This document shows, piece by piece, positions 1 to 14,600 of a DNA stretch of 64,000 bases (position 1 is the stretch's first letter; the number at the start of each line of letters is the position of its first letter). Below the pieces are notes generated by a model that saw only the letters and a list, made by a program, of their open reading frames with translations, searched no databases and was not told the DNA's origin. The DNA comes from Oreocharis arfaki. Its lineage: Eukaryota; Chordata; Aves; Passeriformes; Paramythiidae. Location of the stretch: positions 270,618 through 334,617 of the forward strand of contig VZRR01009912.1 of the NCBI GenBank assembly GCA_013398015.1, in the 5' to 3' direction. The translations under genes and the position numbers were made by a program.

Positions 1-2497
1 AATGGCTGTAACCTATATTAGCTGGGAACTAGACTGTAGATTTAACATGAGGATGTTTGCAGAGATCCTTGATTTTTGGTTTTGTTTTTTTTCACAGTGG
101 CAGTAATCAGCTATAACAGCTGTATAACTTAGCTGCTGTAGCTGGGCAGATTGTTTTCCTGTTAGCCCTATAGGGCAAGATTTTGGGGTAGTCTTTGATT
201 TGAAAAGTGCTGTATAGAAGCAGAATCACCAAAACTTTCCAGTGCATGTTCTCACCCAAGATTAGAAACTGTGAAGCAATGTTGACGTCTGAGTCACTTC
301 TGAAAGAGCTGCAAATTCTTATTATAGGTTCTATTTATCAGCTCCCCTCAGAAGGTGCTAGCAAACCCTATCTTTAAAGGATGTCTGTGGAAAAAAAGAC
401 AGTCAAGCACTGTCTAGTGTGGAGCATGGCTACTGATATGAACTGGTTGGTGCAGTAAATGACTAGGGTGAAGCCAGCTGTTTTTTCTTGTGTTAGGAGA
501 GCAGTGTCTCTTCCATCTGGCCTAATAGTTGCATTCAAAACCCTCTGCACTGACCTGTATGTGGCTTGAGCAGGACCATGTGTGCAGCCTGGTTTAGTGC
601 TACTGCCCTATCCCAATGGATATCTACTCTGGATTGTGAGAATGGATCCACTGAGTACTTTCTACTAGCAGCTGTTGCAGAGGATGAGCTTGTCCAGCCT
701 CTGTCGCTGCTGGGAATCTGCACAGTTGTACATCGTGCCTGGCGAGGCCCAGTGCAGAGATGCTGGGCTGACAGAAGAGGGGTGGTGCTCCTGGCCTTGC
801 CTGGATCCTTTGAAAAGCTTTGTAGCTGAGTGATCAAATCCAGAATGCACTGAGGGCTAACTTACAAGGTTGTGAGCATCAGCTGGCAGCTTTCGCAGCC
901 TTTATTGAAGCGATATCTGCTTGTCCAGAATTCTGGTTTGGGTCTCTTTGGGAAGTGCACTTGCAAAAATGAGTGAAACTACAGCAAACCGTTGTGTTGC
1001 TTTGGCTGTAAGAAGTCCCCCTCACAGATGAAGGAGAAGAATGGGGAGAAGGACGGTGTACTGCTGCTCTTGTCTTGCTAAACAGCCCTAAGTAGTTTTT
1101 ATTTGATAGGAAGTCTTTTTAAGGAGTGTGCGGGGGAAGAGGGAGTTGCGGATATGACACATAAAGAGCTGGCATGGGGAAAGGTCCAGCTGTATGAGTA
1201 GGTAAGAGCACAAAGGTAGGGTTTCTGTCACATTCTGGTAGATTATGGGCTTAAGTAGTAAATTTGAGTCCTAAGCTGCCTAGTTTTCTGTGAACAGGGA
1301 AGAACATGATCTCTGCTTCACGTGCTCTCAAGAAGGCAAGAGGAATAATTGCAGGAAGCCCTAAACACAACAGGGAGGGAGTTGTTAATCCATCAGGATC
1401 CAAGGTGTTGTCAGAAGCTCTCAAGCTTCTTCTGGATACCCTAGTCTATGCACCAGAGACCACAGCTCTTTAACTGGGAGCGTGTCCCCTGGGACTGCTG
1501 TTCTCCTCAGCAATAAATCATTCATGCTTTCCTGTTCAGAGCTGATGTAACTCTCTTTTTCAAGCCATTGGCTCAGTCTCCTTTTTCTGAGTGACCAGGT
1601 GACTTGCCCACATGCTGGTGGTGGTAGGGCACAGTATGTTTCTTGTTAAACCACTTGCAGCTCTGCTTGTGCTAAAAAAAATCTGATAACTAAGCCTTTA
1701 ATGCTTTCCAGCTCATAGTTCTGTTTCTCACGTATCTTTTTTGAGGGCCTGTAAGCCAGGAGAAGAAAGACAATCTGTTTTGTCACACAGCTTTAATATA
1801 CCCTTGATAAGCATAAATAATTGGTAGACTCACCCCTCTTACTGGGAGGGATTTGTTATTCAGTGGAGCTTGGCCAGTTCTGACTGGTTCTCTTAACGCT
1901 GTCCCAACTTTTACCTAATTCTGAGTGGCAAAATCAACCTGTACTGTGCTCTTTGCTTAACTTAGTAAAGCAGTCCTGTGTGAAGTGGTCCAAAGTCTTG
2001 GGGATTTCAGTTTTTTGGAACTTGGTGTGAATCCTGCTGTTTCTGCCACTGGCTTGTACAGTCAAGTACTTACAGAGGTTCATGTGGCTCAACCCAGGAG
2101 GCTTCAGTGTTTCAATTAAAACAGATTTACAGCACTGTACAGTTCTGGAGGTCACTTTGGTTGATTGGCAACATGCAGTCCCAGTCTCACCGAGGCACAA
2201 GGCCTCTGTGTGTTTAGTGAGGAGCATTTGTTCCTCTAACATCTCAATGTAAGGAATGTCTGGGGTTTGGCTTTGGCTGCTGCTATCAGTGCTGATTTTT
2301 CAGCTTTGAGAGCGTTTTGGTCTCTCCTCTTGTGTAAGGCTGCAAAGATCACTGCTGCCCGTTCAGTGAGAGCAAAAACAATTCCATGTTTGTTACTATA
2401 TTTGGGAGCTGGTGAGAGATTTGTTATGGGAGTGCTTATCTGTTCTCAGAGGCTCGTTAACACAGCAGGGGTAAGCAATTAAATTACTGCCTTTCAG
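1..2497 (+). other. ABHD2: ABHD2 intron (5' end outside window)
   Basis: AT-rich sequence before the first exon seen here. No exon, RNA gene or recognisable transposon found; only short T and A runs. The pyrimidine tract and cag acceptor sit at its right end. Confidence 0.8.
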
Positions 2498-2673
2498 GTA
2501 CATTCCACCCCTCATCTGGGGAAAAAGTGGACATATCCAGACAGCTCTTTATGGAAAAATGGGGAGAGTGAGATCACCACATCCATATGGACTTCGCAAG
2601 TACCTCACGATGCCAGATGGAGCAACAGCCACCTTTGATCTCTTTGAGCCTCGCTCTGAGCACTGCACTGGAG
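2498..2673 (+). CDS. ABHD2: ABHD2 coding exon (about residues 65-124)
   Basis: Reads YIPPLIWGKSGHIQTALYG then SPHPYGLRKYLTMPDGATA. Acceptor tttcag, donor gtcagt; ends one base into a Glu codon completed by the next exon. Confidence 0.95.
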
Positions 2674-5600
2674 GTCAGTCAACAAGCTGCTGGCTACTAA
2701 CCTTGCTTCTGTGCTCTGGGGGACAGATGAGGATAGAGCCCATGGCTCCCATTTGGCCCTCAGAAAAAGCAGATTTCTTTTTAACTCTCGGAGTTGAGAT
2801 CTTCGTGGTACATTGCTGCGCTAGAACAGTTACTGTTATCTTTATTGCTGAAGAGAATCTGAGCAGTGCTTTTCTAATGAGATAAAAATTCAGTGGCTAG
2901 AGCTGGTAATGTTGGAGCTTTGCACATGAGAGTTACAGTTAATTTGAAGTGCATGCGATAATCCTGAATGTAATTTACTGTGCTTACTTGAATTACAGCA
3001 ATTACTTTCTTGGTTGATGAAATGATATCTTGTTAAACTAGTGAACAGTGTCAGCAGATCAAATATCATTAGATTAGCCACAAAGTAGATGATGGCTAAT
3101 GTCAGCTGATCAGAATGTCTGTGCTTCGCAAAGCTTCATTTGGAAGATCTGTATTACACCCAGCTCTAGGAGGGAAATGAGGGGGAAATAGCATAACCAG
3201 TCTGCTTGGAGTGCTGGACTGCACAGCTTCCACACACGTCACAGTCACAACAGGCTGTCAGAAGGCAGAACATGTGTAACATCAAAAATGTCCTTCTGAG
3301 GGAAGAATGTACTCTTGGTCTCTAGGCAGTGCCTCTAGAGCTTTCCCTGGAGCTGAAAGCTGTTCATCTCCCATAGCATGAATTACAGAATCACATCTGT
3401 AGCACTGGAGCTGCAGGCCTCCTGTCCCATACGGGATTTTTGGCAGACTAGTGGGAATTCTAGCTTGCTTGTGGTGGGTGGTTTCCCACGGATCTGAAAT
3501 GGAAACCTTCTGACTCTCTTAATTTGCATGGAGTGACATTTACTTAACTTCCCTCTCTTTCTGAGCACAGAGGATGTCACGATGGTGATCTGCCCGGGGA
3601 TTGCTAACCACAGTGAGAAGCAGTACATCCGCACCTTTGTTGACTATGCCCAGAAGAACGGCTACAGATGTGCTGTCCTGAATCACTTGGGAGCCCTGCC
3701 AAACATTGAGCTCACTTCACCACGGATGTTCACATATGGTAGGTACTTTGTGGCACCTGGAGAACTTATTTTCAAGCCTGTGGAATTTCTAGGGGTTGAT
3801 CAGCCTCCTTCAGGATAACACAAGTGCTGTACCCCAATAAGGGGGTAAAGAGTTTTGTACTGTTCCTTGGGAACTAAACTCAACTTAGATGGGAGGAGGA
3901 AGAGAGGCTAATACTGAATTCACTGCTGTCTCTTCTGCCAGCTCTTACACATGTATTCTCATCAAGGAGGCAGTTTTTTGTGAGAACTTTTTTTTGGGGA
4001 AAAAAAAAAAAACCTTCTCATGACTATCAAGAGCCTGTTCAAATTATTTTAGGGATACTGAAATTGCCAGTTTCATGCAATGTGAAACAAACCTGTCCCT
4101 GAAGGATAAATGCCATTTCTGAGGCTTTGTAAAATGCAACCTGAGAGGAGTTTGTACCAGCCTATCCAGAAAGTACATTTATATCCTAGGAGGGGCACGT
4201 GAGGATTTGCCCCTGGATGTAACACAAGTCAGCAACAATTCTAGAGTGTGACAGTAAAGCTGCAGAAGGGGTGGTGCTCAACTGGCACGATTATGGGCTC
4301 TTACCCTGAGTATAAGGAAGTTGTTCTTAACCTAGAAATTAAAAGGAATAAATTATTTGAAACTGTGTGAAGGATGACTCCAGCTAGTCTTAATTGCTCT
4401 TTTAGTGAGTCATGTGGTCTTTGTAGAATGGAGCCTCTTTGCCTGTGACCTAATCTGCTTGTTCCTGAGCCCTCCTCTCCCTCTTTACTGTAAATATCTA
4501 CAGGTACCCAGTCAATTGTGTGTTTAGCAGACTTGTGTTAAGTTTTATTTTTTTAAAGTTAGCTAAGATACTGCTTGGAGTTTGGATTAACAGAATAGTT
4601 ATCTTGAACAGGTAAACTGCCAAAATAGAAATACCGTGCTTTGAGGTGCCAAGTCTAGCAGGCAAATAGGCTGTAATGCTTTGTTGCTTGTTTTAGAATT
4701 ATTAAATATATTCCTCTTTGGGAAACACTTCAGGAATACCAAATACCTTCATTTGTAGTGAGGCCCTGGGCTGTTAATGGCTGCAAGACTACCATGTCCT
4801 GAAAACTAAATTTGTCCTTGTTAAAGCATTTGCTGTTTTGATAAAAGTAAAGAGTTTGCTTTCATGGAGCTTTGCTATAGGCCTTAGGGTGTTATTCTGT
4901 AGTGCATCTCTTGAGAAATACCCTTCTGAGTCTTTTATAGCCTTGGAAAGGGCCAAGAATGCCTAGCACTTCCTTTGAGCAAGACAGTAAATCACTTGGC
5001 AGCGTTGCTTGTTAAGTAAGGTGCCAGCAAGACTATGAGCAGACTTTACTCTGCCTCCTACCCAAATAACTCAGTGCCCTTTTAGCTTTGCTGTATTCCA
5101 GGCATACTTGTTGAGGAGCAAGTAGCCTAAATTTGGGATTTGCTGAATCACAGCCTCCATATCAAGTTTGACCTGTTGCTATTCCAGTTTTTGATTTCTG
5201 AGCTGCCCTGAAATCACGAAGGTCAAACACTAAAGTGTTTTGCCCACTGGCTTCTTCCAGAGGAAAGCCAGAGCAGTGCAGCATTTGTTGTCTTGAAGAT
5301 TGCTCATTAAGAATGTTCACAAGGAAGTGCCCAAACCCTGCTGAAACACTCAGCCAGGAGCTTGCTGTTCCACTGAAGCAAACAAACCCTGGTGCTCAGA
5401 CTTTACTCCAGAGCAGGGTAAAGCTGGAGTCTGATGTCTGCCAATGATGCTACAGCTGGGGTGGGGGCACAGTGGAGCAGTGTTAGGTTAGTACAGGGTG
5501 GAAGCCTGGAATGCTAGGATTTATCTCCCTGGACAAGTTCCACAGGATAGAGCTGAGTTTGACTCTGGACAGGAAGAAACATCTGGACTTCTGTTTCTGT

Positions 5601-8600
5601 TGTTCATGTGATTTCTTCTGTGGTTTGCAGCCTTAAATCCAAAGGGAAGGTTAATGAGCTGCATGAACAGTTGATGCCAGTGTCCTAATGCCATCACTAT
5701 TGCAGCTGCTTCTCCCTATTTCTTTTTCTCATACTCACAAGCAGAAGAAATAGTTGTAGGTACTCAGGTTGTTGCCTGTGTGGAGGCCCTCAAGTCTGTC
5801 AAACAATGGGAGGATGCCAGTACTGCCAGAAACTGGATCCCTCAGTGCCTGCAGCCTGTGGGATGCAGGTGGGTGTTTGCTGACAGCAGAACAGGTCTGT
5901 ATAGAGGCACTTAAGTATTCTCTTGATGTGGGGATACCCACGTGTCTTTTAGGGAACTGCAGCATCTTTACCCCTTCACTGGTTACAAAGGGCTGAATGT
6001 CTCTGCTTAAACCCTTCTCCCTGATTCCAGAGATCACCTGCTCGGTCAGGCTGTGCAGCAGTGTGCTGGCAGCTCTTCCTGACAAGCCTCTCCTTTCCCC
6101 TCCCTGTAACTGCACGGATTTAGGGGTCCACGGTGGTCTCACTAAAAACAAAGGAGCAAACTGCATTCCACATACCCCACTTCACTTCAGAAGTGGCAAA
6201 CTGCCTCAGGAAAGTAATGATGTGTGCTGCTCTTGCATAGTAATGTCAAGCCCAGAGTTGCTGGACTCTGCTTCTTAAGCTGTTTCAGAAATGAAGAGTT
6301 TTGGTTGCCACGTTAACTGTCACCATGATTTTTAAGCAACTAAATTTCGTCTTGCTTTGGCACTCTGTCAGAACTAAGCATGAGCTAAGCTCCATAGGAC
6401 TCACAGATGTATGAACACATGTGAATCAGAGCTGTTAAAACCTTAAGGCTATTGAAAAGTCAGAAAGGGTAAGAAGCTGAATTCAAAGCACACAACTGAA
6501 GCTTCAAGTGAGATTTTAAATGTATTAGAAGATGTTTTTTAACTTGGTTCTTCTTTTTAGGATGCACCTGGGAATTTGGTGCCATGGTGAATTCCATCAA
6601 GAAGACCTACCCTCAGACCCAGCTGGTTGTCGTGGGCTTCAGCTTGGGTGGAAACATTGTGTGCAAATACCTGGGAGAGAGCCAGGCCAACCAGGAGCGA
6701 GTCCTGTGCTGTGTCAGCGTGTGCCAGGGGTACAGTGCACTGAGGTGGGTCTGGAGTCTTCTCCATGCTGGTCTCTCCTGGCAGTGCAGGAGTGGGCAGA
6801 TTTTTGGAAGGGCAAGGTGAAGATGGGTGTTTCTCTTGCACTGAGCTGGTCTAACAGACTGTGTGGGATGGTACCCTCCTGAAGGAGCACCTGAAGCTTT
6901 GTTGATTTGCAAGCACAAGTAAACTTTGTCAGCAGTGCAAACAGGTTTTCTGTACTTGGCCAGGTACATGCTGGCAGCTTCTGGACTGTGCATGTGATGC
7001 TGTCTCATGGCTGCAGCCTCCTAAGAGGAGGCATTCCCTGTGCAGTCCTGGTGTAATTAAGCAGGCAGGCTGGGCACTGTGACCAGCTGCTGAGCTGATG
7101 CCAGGTTTGCAAGTAATAGTTTACACTGTCTCATCACTCTGAGAAGTATCCCATGGTTCATAATAGCTCATTTGGTTTCAATGTGCAGTTTCATCTGGCA
7201 GCTCTTACTTGGGGAGACTGGAAAGACACAGCACATTCAGTGTCCCTGCTCCCCTCTTAGTATGTGTCACTGAAACAGTGCTGTGGGCTGATCAGGGAAT
7301 GGAGAGGTGCTTGCAGCTGTGTTATAGGAGTGGGGAGGAAAAGTATTACAGCCCCGAAGTGTGAAAATATTAACCTGTCTCCCCACCTGGAAGCCAAGGC
7401 TGTGGCACTTCAGGAGCTGTGATTGCTCCACTTGCATGTACTGATGGAGGGTCCAGGCACAGCACTGCTGCTTCAAAACTGGTGGTTTAACTAATGTACT
7501 TTAACCTTTCCGTGTATGCACAGCTAATGAAGATTCAGTGCTGTAACTGGCTGAGCTGCTCTTTTCAGTTTTTATTGTGTGTACATGCTGACAATTACTA
7601 AGGTGTAGCTGACTCTGCAGTAATTTACCTGCTGTTTTGAGCCATGAGACTATTTACAAGGCAAAAGGGGATGTTGAGATTCAGGTATTTGGGTCAAGAT
7701 CCTTTGGGCTGATATCAATGGTGAAACTGTGGCAGGTCTGTGAGGGGCTTGCTAGGGAATTTGGCCTCACAGCCTGGCCAAGGTAGCTGGAACTCTCAAT
7801 GCTGATGATGCTCTGCCTGTGCAGGGACCAGATTGTTATTCAGCAGTCTGAAGACACCTTTTATGAATCAGGCTCTTACAGGTAAAAGCAGAAAGCTCTT
7901 CTGGAAGCAGTAAGATCTGAGTAAAAGCTTGATGTGCATGTAATATTCCAGCTATCTAATCCCTTTTGAGGTCAAATGTGACTGCTGCTAAAAAAGTGTA
8001 TAATCTGCTGCTAGTTCACACCCTTAAGATCTGAACAGATGCTACAGGAACAGCTGTTCTGTTTTGTTTCAAGTAAAATGTTCTTAGCTGTCCTGGGGTT
8101 CTGGCATAGAGCACAGAGCATCCTTTTGAAGCCAGCTCCTTAATTGCAACCATCAGACAGGGTTTGCAGGGATAATATCTGGCTGAGGTCCACTTGGTTC
8201 ATCTTCTACAATTATGCAATGTTGTATTCCTGATCTCCAAAATGATGTTTTAAGTAATGCTGTTATGCTTGCATGGCAAGGACAACCTGATTAACAGTTC
8301 TCCACATGGATATTTGTGTGGAAAAACAACTGGCTAGGTTTGGGGTTTTTTTGGTTTTTTTTCCCCTGAGTTTAATGCACCCCATCATGTGGGTTGTGTG
8401 GATTATTGAGCTCTTGCCTCCACCTGCTGGGTAAACATCTCCTAGCAAACCTCCTGCCACAAAACATCTGCTCTGTATTACTGGACAGCCAGCAGGAAGG
8501 CTTTTCAGGTCTTGTGTCTCCCTTCCTAACGTCTACATCTGCTGTAAGTGCTAATTAGCTGAAGAGTTAGGAGAAAACAACATCTACTCAGCAAAACACA

Positions 8601-11600
8601 GGAGGAGGGAGGGCCTTTTGCCCTGGTTGTAGAAATGGTAGAGAAAAGGTACAAAGCACCTCCAGGTAGAATGGTGAAGTCACTGCCTTTCCAGGCTTGG
8701 TCTGGTAGGTAAAAATAGCCTTCAGGGCTACATGGAAGTGGATTACTCTGGTAGGCATCACCAGTTAGTTTACAATTCCTTTTTTTTTTTTAATATTGGC
8801 TCGTCCAGCATTTATTCCCCAAATAACTTTCGTAAGTGGAGGAAAAAGACTTTAGTGAGCAAGGTGAACCGAGGATCCCAAATAGGAAAGCCTTTCCAGA
8901 GCAGCAGCAATACTAGGATCTGCCAGAAGAATGAGATTCTTGGTTTAATGATTTAACACAGAGTCTAGGGAATGTGTTCCCTGAGGCTAAACAGGGACAG
9001 GTCTCTTTATTCCTTAATCTCTGCCTGCATAGGCTTGATTCTGCTTCTTGATCTTGTGGAATGCATCTTCACCATAGCTACAGGCTGTGAGGAGAGATCT
9101 CAGCTCTGAAACCTGGGCAGTCCTCAAAACACTGGAAGCTGCCTGTGGTGTTGTGTATTTTTTTTTTTAATACTTGCAGCTCTTCATGTCAGGAGTACTG
9201 CTGTACACCACAGGAGCTGCAGACATGTGCAGTAGCTTTAACTTCAGACATCTTGTAATAACTTAATAGGTTTGCTTGGAAAACCTTTTGTGAAGAAAGA
9301 AATGTGAGTTTTCCTATCTTCCTTCATTCCCCTGCCCTGGCATAAATGTGGGTGGGTATAGCCTGGCTAGATAAAAAGATAATGGATTTTTTTTTTTTAA
9401 CCATACTCCAGCATGGCTAATTACAAGAAAACAGCTTGCTCTTGCTTGGTAGGGGACTTGCAGGCTGTAGCTTGGAAGGTCATGCTAAATCTGCAGTAGT
9501 TCTCATGGTATGTTAATGTTTAAGTGGCAGGAGAGCTTCAGTAGCTGAAACTGCTCCCAGCATTCTTCAGTCTCTCAGTAAATGATAGTGTGTTCCCTCA
9601 GTAACAGCAAACCCTGCTAGGAGTAAAGCTCTAACCTGCCCATGACCCTGCATAGCAAAGGAGTGCTGGTATCTGGCAGAGCTCACACAGCTCTGGATGG
9701 CTTAAATTCTGTTTTAACAACAGATAAGCTGTGAAGTGCTCTTCTGCTCTGAGAATAGGTAAAGGCTTCAACTCAGATGCCACTTGCAGCTGCAACTAGT
9801 ATTTATTCCTACAGTTCCTGCCAGTGAAGTAAAACAATAATAGTATCTGTACATATTGGAAACATCTGCACAAATTATTTCCTCTGCAGAGCTATATTAC
9901 ACAATAGACAGCTCTGTTGAGCAACAGGTTTTAGCCCTTTCCTTGAAGGTCCCATTATGTAAATTACATTCAACTCCCGCAAAGGGATACTAAAATCCTC
10001 TTGTCAGTGTTGTGGATCTTGATTGATGGCTCTTAAATGCTCTCATCAAAACCACTAATTGCGTTGTGCAAGATGAGACTGCAGATCTGTTTTCTGATAC
10101 TAACAAACTTCATCAAAGTGGAAGTGATTTCCTGGAAAAGGTTGGGCTGTGGCAGGCAAGGCCTGGAGGTTTGTTTACACAGCCCCCAGGCTGCCATAAG
10201 ATGTTAACAGTGTATTAATCTGATCTTTCAAGAGCTCCATTAACAGCTTTGTTTGTTCTGCACTGTTTTTTCTAGGGCACAGGAAACCTTCATGCAGTGG
10301 GATCATTGTAGAAGATTTTATAACTTCCTCATGGCAGACAACATGAAGAAGATCATCCTTTCTCACAGGTACTGCAGTACATCACTTACACTGACAGTAT
10401 TGATTGGGTCAGTTGCTATATTGGATTTGTCTGCCTGGTCCTTTAAAACAGGACTCCTGAAAGGTTATACACAAGTTCCTTGGTGGGTCTTCAGATGAAC
10501 CAGCAGAGGTGATGAGCCCATTTCAATCTCATTATACTGTAAAATAGACAAATAAGCTTTGGTCAGCTTGCTAGAAGAAAGACATTGTTGTCTTTTTGTA
10601 TTCTGTGGAAACTTGCTTAATGAAATAAGACATGCACAGGAAAACATTGCAATTAGACTTCAAAGTGGAGTATTCTGCATCTGTTTCACTTCTAGCCAAA
10701 GAATTCCCTATTGAAGGAGCCTCTTGTTCTGCCACCTACCTGAGGTAGGACTAATCTTCAAGATCTGCTGTATGGAGTTGCTGCTTATCAAATAAGCAAA
10801 TAGTTGAACCTGTAGCTCTAGCTTCTAGCTGTTCCTCTAGAAAGAGCACGTAGCCAGCAAAACACTTAACGTTGCTGTTCCTGGAGTGCAGGTGTACTGT
10901 AGGATCCCTGTGCTGCTGTTGCTGATCCGTGGCTCTTGCATAACAAAGAAATTTGTGTGCTAAGCAGGTGACATGCTCCATGTTGGTGTTTTCTCCACCA
11001 AAAAGTTCTCTGGGTGGTACTTTCTAGGCAAGAAAGTACCTCATCTGTGTGTTTTGGAAGTTGCCTGACTGAGGGGAAAGGAGGGGAATATCTATGACCT
11101 ATTTCACTGAAGGAGCATGCGTCACTTCAGACTTCTGGTTCTTTGTTTGCACTCCTTTGCAGTATGAAACACTTGTAGAAGGAGGGTAGCCAGCATAGGA
11201 TGATCCACATAATTCATTCCAGGTTTACAAATATTTAGACAACTTGGCCAAAATTGACATTTGGAGTTAGGTAAGCTCCCATTAAAAGGTACTTAAATTC
11301 TTAACCCAGAAAAAGCCAGTGCTGGCTTGAAGGCCAAGTGTGTTAAGTAAACTTTTTCCATAATCACTTGTGCTCTAACTCCCCCAAATCAAACCTAGCC
11401 TCCCTCCTGCTCTGCCCTGCAGCTGCTTCTCAAAGGCAATAAAAATCCCTTTCCAAGTTGTGGCTTTTCTTCTGTTTGTTAGGGAAGAAGTTTGTTCTGG
11501 TAAAGAAACGCATCCTCCCCTGAGGGCAATAAGTGATTATGACAAGTGTCCGTAGTAAATAGCTTTCTGCTAAAGTAATACCCTGAGTAATTTCTATGTG

Positions 11601-14600
11601 TGAGGTAGCCTGAAGTCTGTGCTGGGGGGCTTTAGAAACCAGATGGTGCAGGAGATGCTATGCCCAGGATTGCTGGTGCTCTCACCCAAACCACCCACAG
11701 GTTTGGTCTGAAGCCAAAGAACCCTCCCTCTAACGTGTCACCTCTGTTCCAATTCCCTTACTGCTCTCTGTTCTGGGAAGTTTCTTTTAAGAGGCCCCCT
11801 CATGCAGTTTCTCAATATATAAGGAAAACATTTCTTCCTACAAGGAGGCTGCTAGGGTTTGTTATGTCTTGCTGCAAAGGTAAGTGGACAGATGAGCTGT
11901 TCTTGCTCCCAAGAAAGCCTCATGTTTATGTAACCCACTTCTAATCTTATCTTGTCAGATTTGGTAAACTCAGTTGTCCTTGAACAGGTCATGGTTTTGC
12001 TGCCCTTGTGTTATTTGGATGTAATTCTTGATGTCACTCTTTCCAGGCAAGTTCTTTTTGGAGATAACAACATGAAGAAGCCACAAAACCTGTCAGATGC
12101 TGATCTGGGCAAGCTCTATACAGCAACATCACTTATGCAGATCGATGATAACGTTATGAGGTATGAAGGGCAATTCTCTGCTCCTGTATAGCACTCCAGG
12201 TACCTTCTCTTCCCAGTGTTGCTCTTGCAAGCCACTTGCTGTGCCTATAAAAGTCTGAAAAACAGTGAACACAGCTTCAAATTCTTGCTTGCCTCCACAT
12301 TAAAGAAAACTTAGCAGAAGAAAAAAAAACCAACAAAAACCAACTTACTGTTTACAGTCACAACTTCTTTAAAATCATCCAGGGGGCATTTATTTGTTGG
12401 TAACACCTGAACCTGCATGCTTCACTAAGGTAGGAAGAGGCCAGCTCTGCTGCTAAGCTCTAGCAACAAAAAAGGGGAATGTGGAAGGCAGGTCAGAGCT
12501 GCTCATGGATTTCCTTAGCTCTGTTTGAAAAACTTTCTCCCTGTAAAACACTGCTGCTTTCTCAATACACCACAAGGCTGCCTGAGATAATGCAACCTTT
12601 CTTATTTGTCATACTAACACCTAATTAAGTGCTCTGCTTCAATAAGCAGTAGCCTGTTAGTGCCTGTGCCCTTGACATCAACACAGCACTTGAAGTGGCA
12701 GTGTTCATACCATGGCATGTTCTGTATCAGGCATTGACCCCTTTCCAAAATAAAGCTGTAAACTGTTAGCTGAAAAGCTGTGACACTTTTGGCAAACTGG
12801 GAGTATCGTTGGCTGCTTATAAAAAAGCCATTCCTAGAGAAATCTCCCTATTTGTCCCCCATCCCTGAGGCCTTTCTAGTTTGGACCAACAGCTGTGTTG
12901 TCCCTTACATTAAAAAAAAAAAGGCACTTGAATATAGGCTTCCTGAATTCCTGGTTTGGGATGATGTGAAGGGATTTGGCAAAGAAGTGGAACGACAGTG
13001 AATTCTGGGGAACTTGTCCAATAAGTTTGAGGTTATAAGCTGTGCTGGGTTTGCAATTGAAAAGACTTTTAGGGAAAGATGAGCAACATCCTTACTTCTT
13101 CCTCTGCCTATACAATTAAATGAAGTGGGGTATTTTAGAAGAAGCACCCATAGGGCTGCTGGTCTTCAGTTTGACTTGCCCATGCTCTCAGAATGTTTGG
13201 GAAGGCACAGAAAGCATCAAGGCACGTGCTGCCAAAGGGTTTTGCAAAGATGCTGGGTATAAAAAAATCGTCTATGGAAATTGAGGCATCGTTCCTGTTT
13301 CTGTGTGTGTGTCCTCGCTTGAAAGTAGTATTGACATGGCTGAGTCAGATGATTTTAATGACAATCTGCTCTATTTCAGGAAATTCCATGGCTACAGCTC
13401 ACTGAAGGAGTACTACGAAGAGGAAAGCTGCCTGCAGTACTTGCACAGGGTAAGCTCTTGCAGCAGACTGCTCTCTCACTGGAGAGAAAATACTCGGTGG
13501 TTTCTGTTGTTGGTACCTGCAGATGCCTTAGCTGGGATTTTCAGAAATAATCAGGCACAGTATATTGGAGTGGGATTTTGGTTCTTGGTGCCTCTCACGC
13601 TGGGGCTAAATGCTCTGGGCTCTAAAGAGCTTATGGCTCTGGCAGGTGGTTGCACCCAAGAGATGGAGATAAAGCCACACATTCAGCCCCACTGCTGTGA
13701 GTGTATGAGGATAAAGTGGGAAGTGGGTGGTGGCATGGAGCCTGCACCTTCAAGGAAGAAAGGTTTACTGGATACTGTGGAAAAGACTCAAGACACTGAC
13801 AGGCAGATGCTTGAGCAAAGTTTTGCCAAAGTGGAACTGAGATCAATTCTTCCTTTTTCTGCTGACCCAGAGAATGGAGATGTTCCAAGGGAGTTTCCTG
13901 GACTTTAACCAAGGTGTCCATAACAGAGCTGGCACTAGCTGCCTGATGTGCAAAGCAATGCAGAGTGAAAAAAGGGTGTAGCTATTTCAATTCTAAGAAT
14001 GGAGACTCAGTCTGCTCTGATGCATCCCTGCCTCCTTCTTACAATTGGGTTGGGTGAAAAAATAAATTAACTCTGAAATAGGAGATCTTAATTGAATTAA
14101 GACACTTTTACACTTGGTAGATTGACATTCAAATACCACCCCCTTTCTGTTTTGTTTTTTTCCCTTTTATGTCATGTTTCTGATGCAGATCTATGTTCCT
14201 CTTCTGTTGGTTAATGCTGCCGATGACCCTCTTGTCCATGAGAGTCTTCTATCAATTCCAAGAGCTCTTTCAGGTACGCTGATACAGTAGTTACAGCTTT
14301 TTATGTGTTTGTGTACATTTGTGTACCTATAGCTTGCTTATCACATCACAATTCCTGATTTCAAAGCAGCTTGACTTGCCTCCTTACATCTGTAATGCTA
14401 CAGGAGGTGTGCTAAGCCTCTCTAAGCCACCAGTTGCTAGAACTAGCAAGGCTAACCTTGAGCAGGAAGAACTTGAGTCCCTTCAGGCACCTGTTGCTGC
14501 TTTGGCTTGTATTGATAGCCAGCAGGTTACATTCTTGGATGAAAAAAGGTTTCCTCATATCTTCATTGCTCAGTGGGATTTAAAAGAAGGTGGGTGGTGG

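Noticed and set aside
5735..6166. 143-codon minus frame inside an ABHD2 intron
   Set aside because: No similarity to known proteins, no splice context, and the surrounding sequence is ordinary intron.
13303..13908. 201-codon plus frame in ABHD2
   Set aside because: Covers the real 70-base exon but continues through its donor into the intron; only the spliced part is coding.
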